In this document: positions 1 through 7,257 of the stretch, piece by piece | How the letters are laid out: each line of letters starts with the position of its first letter | Position numbering within the stretch: the first letter of the stretch is position 1 | From: an uncultured Acidobacteriota bacterium | GTDB taxonomy: Bacteria > Acidobacteriota > CAIWXX01 | Assembly: GCA_903916735.1 (NCBI GenBank) | Contig: CAIWXX010000028.1 | Coordinates: 1-64,000 of the forward strand | DNA: 64,000 nucleotides | Reading direction: 5' to 3' | Position numbers and translations under genes: made by a program | Notes under the pieces: model-generated | Told to the model about the DNA's origin: nothing | Databases searched by the model: none | What the model saw: the letters and a program-made list of their open reading frames with translations, nothing else

Positions 1-302
1 AAAAGAGCCATGTTGAGGTATCACCCAAGCTCGCAGAATCAAACCTGGGGCATCCTGGCGCGTCAAATCCGATGGTTGAGGGGATGATAGGGGATTGACT
101 GCCGCTTTGTCATCTGGATCAGAAAGAATCCTCTCGGCGTCCTCGATGTCTTGCAGATCCTCTTCATCTTGACGTTCTTTCTTGCTGCTGTTGTGATGTG
201 CCTGATAGGTTTTACCATCTCGACCGATTCTTCGTTCTGTTGCAATATTATTGCAACTGATTGGTCGATGGGTCTCAACCATCATGTCACTAACTCCACA
301 CA
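1..302 (-). pseudogene. Third ParB/HTH copy, out of frame, running off the window
   Basis: Read from about 300 down to 1 the frame stays open to the window edge. It encodes CGVSDMMVETHRP, then RRIGRDGKTYQAHH, then SSKKERQDEEDLQDIEDAE. It matches residue by residue the HTH-end and charged linker of the copy at 282-896. It has no start codon of its own: the copy lies 317 bases after its equivalent in the upstream gene, which is not a multiple of three, so the upstream frame stops at 282 instead of continuing here. It is best read as a fragment made by tandem duplication. It could be translated if a frameshift occurred, but nothing shows that. The far end after DPDDK differs from the neighbouring copy and continues outside the window. 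Confidence 0.6.
239..257. repeat. Perfect palindrome in copy 3 (9-base arms)
   Basis: Plus strand GTTGCAATA-T-TATTGCAAC. It sits between the HTH codons and the RRIGRDG codons of the third copy. It is one of three private palindromes, one per copy. Confidence 0.85.
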
Positions 303-896
303 TAGGTTGTCGTTTGGTTTAATTTGTCTCAGGCTAACTATGGCCGACTTGGCATGATGCATGCCTTCGCTTGGATTACTGTAGTCTATTTCTGTACTGT
401 CCTCCTGGGTAAAGGGGATTATTTTATCGTCTGGGTCGGCAAGAATCCGCTCGGCGTCTTCGATGTCCTGCCGATCCTCTTCGTCTTGACGTTCTTTCTT
501 GCTGCCGTTATGACGTACCCGATACTCCCTACCATCCAAACCGATTCTTTTTTCGACTCCAAGATTATTGGAGTCAACCGGTCTATGGGTCGAGACCATC
601 ATGTCACTAACTCCGCATAATTCTGCAATCGCCCCGTTGGACAATTTGGGAAATTCTGCAATGGCGATCTGCACGCATCTTTGCTTATCCGGATTCGAAC
701 GCTTCAGACCAACCTTGGCATTAGCATTCAGCGCAAACTTCAGGGCCTCAATCCGTCCTCCTTCCTTCAGATCAGCCCAAATTACTTTCTTGCCGCACTG
801 ATCAGCGGCCATTAGACGATGCCACCCGTCACCTATCCAACTTTTCTCCTTACTGCCGAATAACACAATAGACGGAAATTTATCACCGTTTCTCAT
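282..896 (-). CDS. ParB-like domain/HTH protein (middle copy of tandem set)
   Basis: 204 residues. The N-terminus shows a ParB-type core (GDGWHRLMAADQCGKK, then EGGRIEALKFALNANA). The HTH stretch KLSNGAIAELCGVSDMMVSTHRP follows from about residue 83. A conserved KRIGLDGREY segment comes next, then a very charged, probably coiled linker (KKERQDEEDRQDIEDAE). The ATG overlaps the stop of the upstream copy as ATGA, suggesting coupled translation, but the protein begins in the middle of a normal ParB domain, so it is probably N-terminally truncated. The C-terminus (NDNLCVELVT) runs into the third copy in the wrong frame. The ParB-HTH family partitions DNA or regulates plasmid or phage genes by binding palindromes. 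Function here is inference. Confidence 0.6.
   Translation of the reverse strand: MRNGDKFPSIVLFGSKEKSWIGDGWHRLMAADQCGKKVIWADLKEGGRIEALKFALNANAKVGLKRSNPDKQRCVQIAIAEFPKLSNGAIAELCGVSDMMVSTHRPVDSNNLGVEKRIGLDGREYRVRHNGSKKERQDEEDRQDIEDAERILADPDDKIIPFTQEDSTEIDYSNPSEGMHHAKSAIVSLRQIKPNDNLCVELVT
555..575. repeat. Perfect palindrome in copy 2 (8-base arms)
   Basis: Plus strand GACTCCAA, a 5-base centre GATTA, then TTGGAGTC, at the equivalent site of the second copy. Aligned to the palindrome at 239-257, the core CAA-n-ATTATTG is shared. The outer bases changed on both sides in ways that keep pairing. Confidence 0.85.
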
Positions 897-1255
897 TGCA
901 TTTGTGATTCCTCTTCCTCTGCATACTGAGAGGATTCTTTGTCATCAACCCCATTATTTTCTTCGGGTTCCGTCCTTTCATGCTTGCTGCTGTTGCGATG
1001 TGCCGGACGTTCCTTGCCATCGGCACCCATACGTTTTGAACTTGAAGAATCTTCAAGTTCGGGGGGGCGCATACCATTTATCATCGTATGACTGACACCG
1101 CACATTTTGGCTATTGCATTACTAGACAGCTTAGGGAATTCACTCAAGGCGATTTCAACACAGCGTCGCTTGTCCTCATTGGTTCGCCGACGACCTAATG
1201 TAGCATTTGCACTCAAAGCAAACTTAAGGGCCTCAATCCGCATGGTATCAGGCAT
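893..1255 (-). CDS. Truncated ParB/HTH-family protein (first copy)
   Basis: 120 residues. It begins MPDTMRIEALKFALSANA, exactly where the ParB domain of the next copy has EGGRIEALKFALNANA, so the whole preceding part of the ParB domain is missing. An in-frame TAA sits directly before the ATG. The HTH region reads AIAKMCGVSHTMINGMRPP, followed by SKRMGADGKERPAHR and an acidic tail. Its stop overlaps the start of the following copy by four bases (ATGA). It may be a functional short HTH protein or a decaying fragment; the coding frame is intact, which argues against very old decay. Confidence 0.55.
   Translation of the reverse strand: MPDTMRIEALKFALSANATLGRRRTNEDKRRCVEIALSEFPKLSSNAIAKMCGVSHTMINGMRPPELEDSSSSKRMGADGKERPAHRNSSKHERTEPEENNGVDDKESSQYAEEEESQMQ
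1038..1060. repeat. Perfect palindrome in copy 1 (11-base arms)
   Basis: Plus strand GAACTTGAAGA-A-TCTTCAAGTTC, again just after the HTH codons (it encodes ELEDSSSS on the minus strand). Its sequence is unrelated to the palindromes of the other two copies. Confidence 0.85.
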
Positions 1256-1331
1256 TTAGAGTCATAAAAAGAGTTGACATAACACCCGTTATGCGACGCA
1301 GCCGTAGATATATACCTGATAAATATATCTC

Positions 1332-1360
1332 TTGACATATTTCAAGGCATAGCCTATATT
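1332..1360 (+). promoter_or_regulatory. Sigma-70 type promoter
   Basis: TTGACA at 1332-1337, a 17-base spacer, and TATATT at 1355-1360. A perfect AGGAGG (1367-1372) follows, seven bases before the ATG at 1380. This would give a very short leader of only about a dozen bases. It is among the best promoter matches in the window. Confidence 0.75.
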
Positions 1361-1379
1361 GTCTTTAGGAGGTACGGAA

Positions 1380-1778
1380 ATGAGAAACAAGTTGCTCGCG
1401 GCCTCAATCTTGATGCTGTCAGTCATCGGCGGCTCATCAGCGGGTGAATTCAAGGATCTGCTCGGCTCCTGGAGGATTTCAGGCTTTGGGTTCTTTGTCC
1501 TGCATATCGAATCGATCAGCAATCGAAGTGAGCTCCGAGGGCATGATGAATTCGGGAATGCCTATGCTGGCTGGCTGTATGGGTCGGTGGTACTCATCTC
1601 AGCGGATGGTTTATCCGGCAATGGGATGACCATCTGCTTTGATTATCGGCGGCCTCGGCTGCTGCATAAGCTCATCACCGTGACGACGGCGAATCCGTCA
1701 CAGGTTCAAACCCGATGGTTTGACATAGCCGTAAAGCGCCTAGGTGGTTTAAAATGCTCGCAGTGTCCGACAAGGTAG
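1380..1778 (+). CDS. Small secreted protein of unknown function
   Basis: 132 residues starting MRNKLLAASILMLSVIGG, a typical signal peptide with likely cleavage near SSAG. The ATG at 1380 is chosen because AGGAGG lies seven bases upstream; an upstream in-frame start at 1359 would lie inside the promoter. The mature part is about 110 residues and looks beta-rich (DLLGSWRISGFGFFVLHIE). GSW near the N-terminus and alternating hydrophobics resemble small lipocalin-like stress proteins, but that is only an impression. The tail ends LKCSQCPTR. It may be co-transcribed with the gene at 1791. I do not recognise the family. Confidence 0.7.
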   Translation: MRNKLLAASILMLSVIGGSSAGEFKDLLGSWRISGFGFFVLHIESISNRSELRGHDEFGNAYAGWLYGSVVLISADGLSGNGMTICFDYRRPRLLHKLITVTTANPSQVQTRWFDIAVKRLGGLKCSQCPTR

Positions 1779-1790
1779 GAGGGAAGCGCA

Positions 1791-2021
1791 ATGAAGCACG
1801 AAACACCCAAACGACTGACGACCGCACTGAGCTACGCCGACAAGATCAAGGCCGACCTGGAACGGCCGGAGCCTACACGAGAAAAAAAGGTCCTTACAAG
1901 CTGGACTATCGAGGAGTATCAGCGACTGAAACAAGCTGCGATGAATCACAAGCTACCACTGGCAAGCCTTGTCCACCGGCTGACATTATCGGCCTTGAAT
2001 GCGTTGGAGTCGGAGAAGTAG
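1791..2021 (+). CDS. Small RHH-like DNA-binding protein
   Basis: 76 residues, beginning MKHETPKRLTTALSYADKIK. A strand-like KVLTSWTIEEYQRLKQAA followed by two helices (HKLPLASLVHRLTLSALNALE) fits the ribbon-helix-helix fold of CopG/MobC-type plasmid proteins, but no diagnostic residue settles it. A GGAGGG lies eight bases before the ATG, and the gene follows the secreted protein by 12 bases. An RHH regulator would fit the accessory nature of this end of the window. Confidence that it is a gene is fair; confidence in its role is low. Confidence 0.55.
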   Translation: MKHETPKRLTTALSYADKIKADLERPEPTREKKVLTSWTIEEYQRLKQAAMNHKLPLASLVHRLTLSALNALESEK

Positions 2022-2260
2022 CCGGATCATCATAAAAGGCAGGCGAAATGCGGCCTTCGAGGTCGGGGTGATACCCCAGAGTCGGCTACCGACCGGCTTT
2101 TATCGCCTATTCTCGGATGAACTGAAAAGTCGGCCTCTAACCCCGAAACCCGTTTTGAGTGAGACTAGAGTGAGACTACATTTCTACAAACGTAGTAAAT
2201 CGCTTTTTGGATTCAGGGCGTCGATGCTCGCGAAAGCCTTGATTCATGCGGGTTTTATCA
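2022..2260. other. Non-coding stretch between RHH-like gene and tRNA 3' end
   Basis: No convincing gene. It contains an 11-base tandem direct repeat, GAGTGAGACTA at 2157-2167 and 2168-2178. An open frame that runs into the tRNA and ends MVPEEGVEPS is a familiar artefact of reading across a tRNA. If the left end is an integrated element, its attachment site would be here, at the tRNA 3' end. Confidence 0.4.
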
Positions 2261-2350
2261 TGGTGCCGGAGGAGGGGGTCGAACCCTCATGAAGCTAAGC
2301 TTCACGGGATTTTGAGTCCCGCGCGTCTGCCAGTTCCACCACTCCGGCAC
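2261..2350 (-). tRNA. tRNA-Leu (CAA)
   Basis: On the minus strand the acceptor GTGCCGG pairs with CCGGCAC and is followed by an encoded CCA (2263-2261). The anticodon stem CGGGA/TCCCG encloses CTCAAAA, giving anticodon CAA. A long class II variable arm (GAAGCTTAGCTTC) and a T-loop GGTTCGACC confirm leucine. Its 3' end faces the accessory segment 1-2260. Confidence 0.95.
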
Positions 2351-2688
2351 TGGGTGGCGAGTATCTTACTGCATTATCTGAAAGAGTTCCAGATACGAAT
2401 AGTTGCCGAAATCCGCGGATAAGGAATGGCGGCAAGCCATCAGATAGTCTCGATAGACCCGGCATGACGGCTCGGCAGGAGCCTCTCCCTCCCAAACCAT
2501 CGATCAGGGGAATGCTTGATATACGGAGGGGGAGGGCTTGGCATCCTCGCGCGCCGCCGTGCCGCAGAGGCTCTGAAGCCATTTTGTCGCAATAGGCGTG
2601 TGCTTACTCGCGGATAGGGGAGTTGCTGGTTTCCCATGATTGGAAAAATTCCCGACGCCGGCTGCTGACCAGCGACTGAGAACTACTC
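2351..2688. other. Non-coding stretch upstream of tRNA-Leu
   Basis: It must contain the tRNA promoter on the minus strand, which I could not place with certainty. An imperfect inverted repeat, AGCCTCTCCCTCCC (2480-2493) against GGAGGGGGAGGGCT (2525-2538), could form a GC-rich hairpin. No protein gene is supported; the apparent minus-strand frame ending VVELADARDSKSREA is the tRNA read as protein. Confidence 0.4.
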
Positions 2689-3966
2689 TTATCGAGACAT
2701 TCCGGGTCTGGATGTGGCTGATGCGGATGTCACTGGTTTGTTGAACGTCGAAATATAGTTTTTCAACCCGTCGAGCATCGCTTCAGCAAGATGTCCACGA
2801 TAGGTAGGGCTCCTCAGCAATTTCTCCTCGTTGGAGTTGCTCATGAAACATGTTTCAATCAGGATAGCGGGCATCTGCGCGCCGATGAGGACATAGAACG
2901 GCGCCTGCTTGACGCCAAGGCTTCTCGCATGCTTATTGTATTTCGCCATGTTCCCGACGAGGCTGTGTTGCATGATAGACGCGAATTCTCGGCTTTCTTC
3001 AATTTTGCTGTTCAGTGCGATTTGCTGGACAAGCGTCTGCAACTCACCGAGGTTCTTCGTGGAAATAGCATTCTCTCGCGCGGCGACCTCGATCGCCCTT
3101 TCGTCAGTCGCGAAATTCAAGAAATAGGTCTCGGTCCCGTATGTGTTCCTGTTCTTCGTGCTGTTGATATGGATGGACACAAACAGATCAGCCTTCAGCG
3201 TATTGCTGATGGCGGTCCTCTCCTCAAGAGGAATGAAACGGTCATCCTCTCTGGTCAGCACAACTCGGCAGTCCAGATTCTGTTCGACGAGTGCCTTCAG
3301 TCTCTTTGCAAAATCCAGGGTCAGTTTTTTTTCTTGCAGGCCGCTCCGGTTCATGCACCCCGGATCCGTGCCTCCATGTCCCGCATCGATCACGATGAGA
3401 TGGACTCCCAGCCCGAGCTGCCGTGCCATGGAGAGAGTGCCATTGGAGTTGGCGGATGGCGGTGTCACAGGAACAGGTGAAATTATTGGAGTCGTTGCTT
3501 TCGACGGCGGCGCCTCAGGCGGTGGTGTTGCCGGAGAAGTGGTTTTCGGCGCTCCTGATGGTCTCGCCGCGGGCATCCCTGTTCCCATAACATCGATCAC
3601 CAGGCGGTATGGATTGGAGATCATGAATGAGGAAAGCCGAGTCTCCTCAAGAAAATCGAGAACGACACGCACCGTTTTGCCGTCGTATTGTCCAACGCGG
3701 ATCTGTTTGAGCAGTCCGGCATCGACTTGCATGCTCCGCGAAGCAAGCTCTTTGGTCAGCAAACTGCTCGCCAAATCAAAGAAAATTCGAATCCGGCCGG
3801 GTTCATTGATGCGGCCTACCGAATATTCCGTCTTGCCACCCAGGTCGATGACGATACGCGTATAATCTTGACTGACGAAATAGCGGATGTTGGTGACTGG
3901 AGTCAGCGCGGAGGCCGGCAGCGCGAGCGCCATCATCAGCATAATAAGCGATGGTGTTCTGCGCAT
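2689..3966 (-). CDS. N-acetylmuramoyl-L-alanine amidase (AMIN + Amidase_3)
   Basis: 425 residues. Periplasmic zinc amidase that cuts the amide between MurNAc and the stem peptide, used in cell separation. Residues 1-20 are a signal peptide (ending ALPASA). Residues 24-130 form an AMIN domain (NIRYFVSQDYTRIVIDLGG), which targets septal peptidoglycan. A Pro/Thr-rich linker spans 131-180, and the Amidase_3 catalytic domain spans 188-410. Zinc ligands are visible as H197 in IDAGHGG, E212 in QEKK and H266 in SIHINS; the catalytic glutamate is E371 in LIETCFMSN. The architecture is that of AmiB/AmiC. It is a single gene, divergent from dcd, with nothing unusual. Confidence 0.93.
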   Translation of the reverse strand: MRRTPSLIMLMMALALPASALTPVTNIRYFVSQDYTRIVIDLGGKTEYSVGRINEPGRIRIFFDLASSLLTKELASRSMQVDAGLLKQIRVGQYDGKTVRVVLDFLEETRLSSFMISNPYRLVIDVMGTGMPAARPSGAPKTTSPATPPPEAPPSKATTPIISPVPVTPPSANSNGTLSMARQLGLGVHLIVIDAGHGGTDPGCMNRSGLQEKKLTLDFAKRLKALVEQNLDCRVVLTREDDRFIPLEERTAISNTLKADLFVSIHINSTKNRNTYGTETYFLNFATDERAIEVAARENAISTKNLGELQTLVQQIALNSKIEESREFASIMQHSLVGNMAKYNKHARSLGVKQAPFYVLIGAQMPAILIETCFMSNSNEEKLLRSPTYRGHLAEAMLDGLKNYISTFNKPVTSASATSRPGMSR

Positions 3967-4220
3967 CTCTATATAATCTCAAGAGAATACTAGCTCTCTG
4001 TATGAAAGTGAGTCAAGCAAAAATGCCGGGAGATACAATGAAATGAAGCCTCATCCAGCTCATTGGACTGCCTTTCTCCTCCCGATCCGGCACCTCTCTG
4101 CCTCCGCATGCCTGCCCTTGCAACAGGAACAGAGTTTTATCAGAGAGTTGAAGACCTTCGGATCATGCAATTTCTTCTCGTGTTCCGATGCCGATTAGTT
4201 TTATGGTATGGTAAGGGCCT

Positions 4221-4775
4221 ATGATCAAACCGGATTCCTGGATCAAACGCAAAGCCGTTGAAGAACGGATGATCGAGCCTTTCGAAGAGAAGCTGGTTCG
4301 TGGCGGGGTGATCAGCTATGGCCTTTCTTCGTATGGATATGATCTGAGACTCGCCGGCGAATATCATATTCTCACTGCCAGCAACACCAGCAGTCGTGTC
4401 ACGGATCCCAAAGATATGGACGGCACGGCTTATGCAAAATATCGAGGGGAAAGCTTCCTGGTACCGGCCAATTCATATATTCTGTCGCGCAGCCTCGAGT
4501 ATTTTCGAATTCCGAAGAACGTCATGGCCATTGTTCAGGGGAAATCCACTTACGCCCGATGTGGACTGTTCGTCAATGTCACGCCACTCGAGGCCGGCTG
4601 GGAAGGCTACATCACGATGTCCATCGCGAATCTCTCTCAGATGCCTGTGAAGCTCTATGCCGGTGAAGGAATCGCGCAGGTCCTCTTTTTTGAATCCGAT
4701 CCCTGCGAAACAAGCTACGCGGACAGAGCTGGGAAATATCAGGGGCAAAAAGACATCACACTCCCCAAAGTATAG
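4221..4775 (+). CDS. dcd: dCTP deaminase
   Basis: 184 residues, the usual length. It deaminates dCTP to dUTP for thymidylate synthesis; the enzyme is a cytosolic trimer. Diagnostic stretches are GKSTYARCGLFVNVTPLEAG in the middle (nucleotide contacts and the catalytic glutamate of PLEAGWEG) and YADRAGKYQGQ near the end, the mobile C-terminal nucleotide lid. The ATG follows GGTAAGGGCCT closely. It stands alone, divergent from the amidase. It could be a bifunctional dCTP deaminase/dUTPase, but the sequence resembles the plain Dcd type. Confidence 0.95.
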   Translation: MIKPDSWIKRKAVEERMIEPFEEKLVRGGVISYGLSSYGYDLRLAGEYHILTASNTSSRVTDPKDMDGTAYAKYRGESFLVPANSYILSRSLEYFRIPKNVMAIVQGKSTYARCGLFVNVTPLEAGWEGYITMSIANLSQMPVKLYAGEGIAQVLFFESDPCETSYADRAGKYQGQKDITLPKV

Positions 4776-5150
4776 CCTCTGAAGCCGCCCCATCAATTGA
4801 GCTCACTTTTTGAGTTACCGTTGCACGCATTCGAGTGTGAGGCATGGACATTTATGGAAGCAATACAAAATCATTTTTTCTGCCATGATCAAGCCCCAGG
4901 ATGATTGAACGCCTCTTTCCAGCTTCGCATTAATTTATCGCGGCGAATTGATGGTTGACAATCATGAATTGGGAGGTGATATGTTATGTATACGATTGAT
5001 CACTTGCCAGAAGGTGGAAAACGGCTCACTGCCAGACAGCACAAAACCGAATGGAGGCTTGAAGACCATGGGTTTGTACTTTGCCGGTTCGTCCGGCCCT
5101 TGTTTCAGGGCCCGGATGGCGCGTCGTCAGTTTTTCCGTCGGAGTGGACA
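4776..5150. other. Non-coding gap after dcd
   Basis: About 375 bases. No supported gene, RNA or terminator. An open frame covers much of it in continuity with the following gene, but it has no domain signal and the family start lies at 5151. Confidence 0.4.
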
Positions 5151-5567
5151 ATGATCGTCACAAACTCGCTGCAGATCCAATCGAAAGGTCACAATCATTT
5201 CATCGATATCACAAAGGATGTCGACGGAGCCCTCAAGAAATCAAGTCTGAAAAACGGTTCGATGACCCTCTTTGTGCCCGGCTCCACTGCTGGATTGACG
5301 ACGATCGAATACGAAGACGGAGTTTTGAAAGATCTTGATGAACTTCTTGAAAAGCTCGTCCCGAGCTCCCGTCCTTATCACCATGATGCCACATGGGGCG
5401 ACGGAAATGGGTTCTCACACCTACGAGCCGCTCTTATTGGGCCCTCACTCGCGATACCCTTTTCCGATGGACGGCTGATGCTGGGGCAGTGGCAGCAGAT
5501 CATCTTCATGGATTTCGATAACCGGCCCAGGCATCGTGAAATCGTTTGTCAAATTTCGGGGGAGTGA
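5151..5567 (+). CDS. YjbQ/UPF0047 family protein (FVPGSTAG subtype)
   Basis: 138 residues from the ATG at 5151, chosen because the family begins near the KGHNHFIDIT segment and GGAG lies eight bases upstream; the frame is open further upstream without family similarity. Visible motifs are LFVPGSTAGLTTIEYEDG, WGDGNGFSHLRAALIGPS, and DGRLMLGQWQQIIFMDFD with a terminal GE. Members of this family have been reported to have thiamine-phosphate-synthase side activity, and their true role is uncertain. This copy belongs to the subtype with PGSTAGLTTIEYE, unlike the second copy at 18154. It lies five bases ahead of a small winged-helix gene and is probably co-transcribed with it. Confidence 0.85.
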   Translation: MIVTNSLQIQSKGHNHFIDITKDVDGALKKSSLKNGSMTLFVPGSTAGLTTIEYEDGVLKDLDELLEKLVPSSRPYHHDATWGDGNGFSHLRAALIGPSLAIPFSDGRLMLGQWQQIIFMDFDNRPRHREIVCQISGE

Positions 5568-5572
5568 CGGCC

Positions 5573-5842
5573 ATGTTTCATGATGTGTCCACGAACAAAG
5601 ACAAATTGTTGAAGATCCTTTATGAGTGGAGACGCGAGACGATGGCCGAGTCGGTCTGCGTTCATGATCTATCTGCCAAGGTCGGCCTCGAAGATGCCGA
5701 TATCCAATCGGTGTTACAGGATCTTCTGGAAATCGGATACGTGAAGACCGGTACGCCGGTCGATCCCTCGCAGATTTCGACATGGGTCAAGATTACCAAA
5801 GCCGGAAGAGATTACCTTCGTGAGAAGGCCATTGTCGATTGA
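5573..5842 (+). CDS. Small winged-helix protein
   Basis: 89 residues starting MFHDVSTNKDKLLKILYEW. The pattern of helix, helix, recognition helix (VHDLSAKVGLEDADIQSVLQDLLEIGYV) and wing (WVKITKAGRDYLREK) is that of a stand-alone winged helix-turn-helix, similar to the MarR/PadR core. The start at 5573 is chosen because GGGGGAG overlaps the end of the preceding gene. Tight spacing suggests it is expressed with the YjbQ-like protein and may regulate that unit. Target unknown. Confidence 0.75.
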   Translation: MFHDVSTNKDKLLKILYEWRRETMAESVCVHDLSAKVGLEDADIQSVLQDLLEIGYVKTGTPVDPSQISTWVKITKAGRDYLREKAIVD

Positions 5843-6245
5843 GGTCGGCGAGTCGGGCAAAGGTTGCCGAGAAGATCTTTCCGATGACCGACCATGGCCT
5901 CATGGCGCCCTAACGCGGCTTAGCCTCAACCAAACAAGGTGGATTTGACAACCATCGCACCCGAACCTCTCAGGAATGCAGGAAGAGATGAAAGCAGGAG
6001 CGGATTTATATTTCGACCAGCAGGGGCTTCATAAGCCATTCCTGCATTCCTTTCTTCCTGGCTTCCTGAGAGGAATTCATGATTATGCACTGTCACAGGT
6101 CTTGCCATTTTGTGCACAGAGTTGACTGGTCAGATACTAAGAACTGGGATTGGCAATCAGGAGCTCCTCGGCCTCAATTTCTACTCCCCAGAAAACATGG
6201 AATAGGAATGGCGCGCGCAGGGTATGATTACTGGGAGGGTCAAGC
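5843..6245. other. Gap carrying MITE-like repeat copy 1
   Basis: About 400 bases without a gene. The middle (5961-6078) is the repeat described separately; the rest shows nothing recognisable. The region just before 6246 contains GGGAGGGT, the ribosome-binding site of the next gene. Confidence 0.5.
5961..6078 (-). repeat. MITE-like interspersed repeat, copy 1
   Basis: About 118 bases with inverted ends: CCTCTCAGGAATGCAGGAAG at 5966-5985 against CTTCCTGAGAGG at 6062-6073. The reverse complement aligns along its whole length with 37627-37746. The ends are best conserved and the middle differs most. No coding capacity. Confidence 0.75.
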
Positions 6246-7082
6246 GTGGATTGTCACGAATTCGAACGCATGGCGGGTGCCTATCATGATGGGAATTCGG
6301 CACCGGACGAACGAAGGAGAATTGAGGAACATCGGCAAAGTTGTAGTCGGTGTGCGAGTTTTCTCAACGAGTTAGGTTCCCTCGGTAATGCCCTCCTGAA
6401 CTGGCGGATGTCCGATCGAGTGGACTGGACTGCCTTCGAGCGGCGCGTCATGACTGCTGTGGAAAAGCCACGAACCAGCCGGTGGTGGGCCTTCCCGGTT
6501 ATCAAGTGGTCGGCGCTCACCGCTGCTGCCTCTCTGGCTGCCGTAACGACCGGATTTCTGCTCTGGCACAACCAGATCCCGCAGACTCCCAGTGAACCAA
6601 AGATACTCACCGCCAAGGGACCCTCACGTACATCCTCCGAATTCCGGAAGCTCTCATCGGAAGAAGATTCTGATGCCAGAACCCTTTACTATCGCGGGCT
6701 CGAATTAATGAAAAATGGCCGGCCTGATCGCGCCGGACAGCTTTTTTCCGACATCAGGCAGCGATACCCGGAAAGCGGTTTGGCTGCGGCATCGGATTAT
6801 TACCAGGCCTACATCACGGATAGTGCAATTGACCCGGCCCAGCTTGACGAGGGCACTCTTCGATTACGGCTCGCCGTTTGGGAATCAATTCGTCTGGATG
6901 CGCTCGGCAGCGAGGAAGTTGAGCAGGCGCTCTTTTATCGGGCCAAGATTGGATTCCATCTTGCCGAAAGGAGCCGTTCTCCTCTGGAAAAGCAGCATGC
7001 CCTGGAACATGCACTTGCTTATCAATCCCGTTTTCCAGGACGTTCCCCTGAAGTTGAAACCTGGCTGGCCCGGCTCCGATAG
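6246..7082 (+). CDS. Membrane anti-sigma factor with zinc finger and TPR-like tail
   Basis: 278 residues, GTG start preceded by GGGAGGGT. The N-terminus is a ZAS/zf-HC2 domain: C3, then H29-x3-C33-x2-C36 (HRQSCSRC). A transmembrane helix follows at about 86-107 (SALTAAASLAAVTTGFLLW). The periplasmic part, from about 145, has a TPR-like repeat (YRGLELMKNGRPDRAGQLFSDI). Such proteins hold an ECF sigma factor at the membrane until a signal releases it; the obvious partner is the sigma gene 175 bases downstream. The order anti-sigma then sigma is less common than the reverse. The TPR tail could sense a periplasmic partner. Confidence 0.85.
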   Translation: MDCHEFERMAGAYHDGNSAPDERRRIEEHRQSCSRCASFLNELGSLGNALLNWRMSDRVDWTAFERRVMTAVEKPRTSRWWAFPVIKWSALTAAASLAAVTTGFLLWHNQIPQTPSEPKILTAKGPSRTSSEFRKLSSEEDSDARTLYYRGLELMKNGRPDRAGQLFSDIRQRYPESGLAAASDYYQAYITDSAIDPAQLDEGTLRLRLAVWESIRLDALGSEEVEQALFYRAKIGFHLAERSRSPLEKQHALEHALAYQSRFPGRSPEVETWLARLR

Positions 7083-7139
7083 CCTCCGAGTTACTGGCGC
7101 CGTGTTTATGAGTACTGCGTCACGTCCCGCCTAGGAAGT

Positions 7140-7225
7140 AGTGAAGCCGCAGATGAACATGGATAAATACGAATCAAATGCCCGAAATCGAGGTTCATCC
7201 GATTTTTCCTGATCTGATTCTGAGT
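7140..7225. repeat. Degenerate intergenic repeat of the GCAGATGAACA kind
   Basis: The gap between the anti-sigma and sigma genes holds GCCGCAGATGAACATGGAT followed by AAATACGAAT. It resembles the imperfect short repeats often found between genes in environmental genomes. That resemblance is from memory, and no second copy is seen in this window. Confidence 0.3.
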
Positions 7226-7257
7226 TCCAATTGTTGGTGTGATAATCTGTTCCCCTG

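Larger units (their letters stand above)
110..620 (-). repeat. Diverged 317-base tandem duplication inside ParB/HTH gene
   Basis: The stretch at about 110-303 and that at about 430-620 are recognisably the same sequence at a 317-base offset, from the CGVSD codons through the charged linker and DPDDK. A third, more distant copy lies at about 940-1100. Identity is high except in a short palindromic segment, where the copies differ completely. The offset is not a multiple of three. Confidence 0.75.

Noticed and set aside
151-620. Plus-strand hydrophobic frames (for example IFILTFFLAAVVM-like)
   Set aside because: They are antisense to the charged linker of the ParB/HTH copies, whose minus-strand reading is supported by homology among the three copies.
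1999-2292. Plus-strand frame ending MVPEEGVEPS
   Set aside because: Runs into the tRNA gene antisense and has no domain; the typical artefact of reading across a tRNA.
2295-2582. Minus-strand frame ending VVELADARDSKSREA
   Set aside because: It is the tRNA-Leu gene and its upstream region read as protein, a common artefact.
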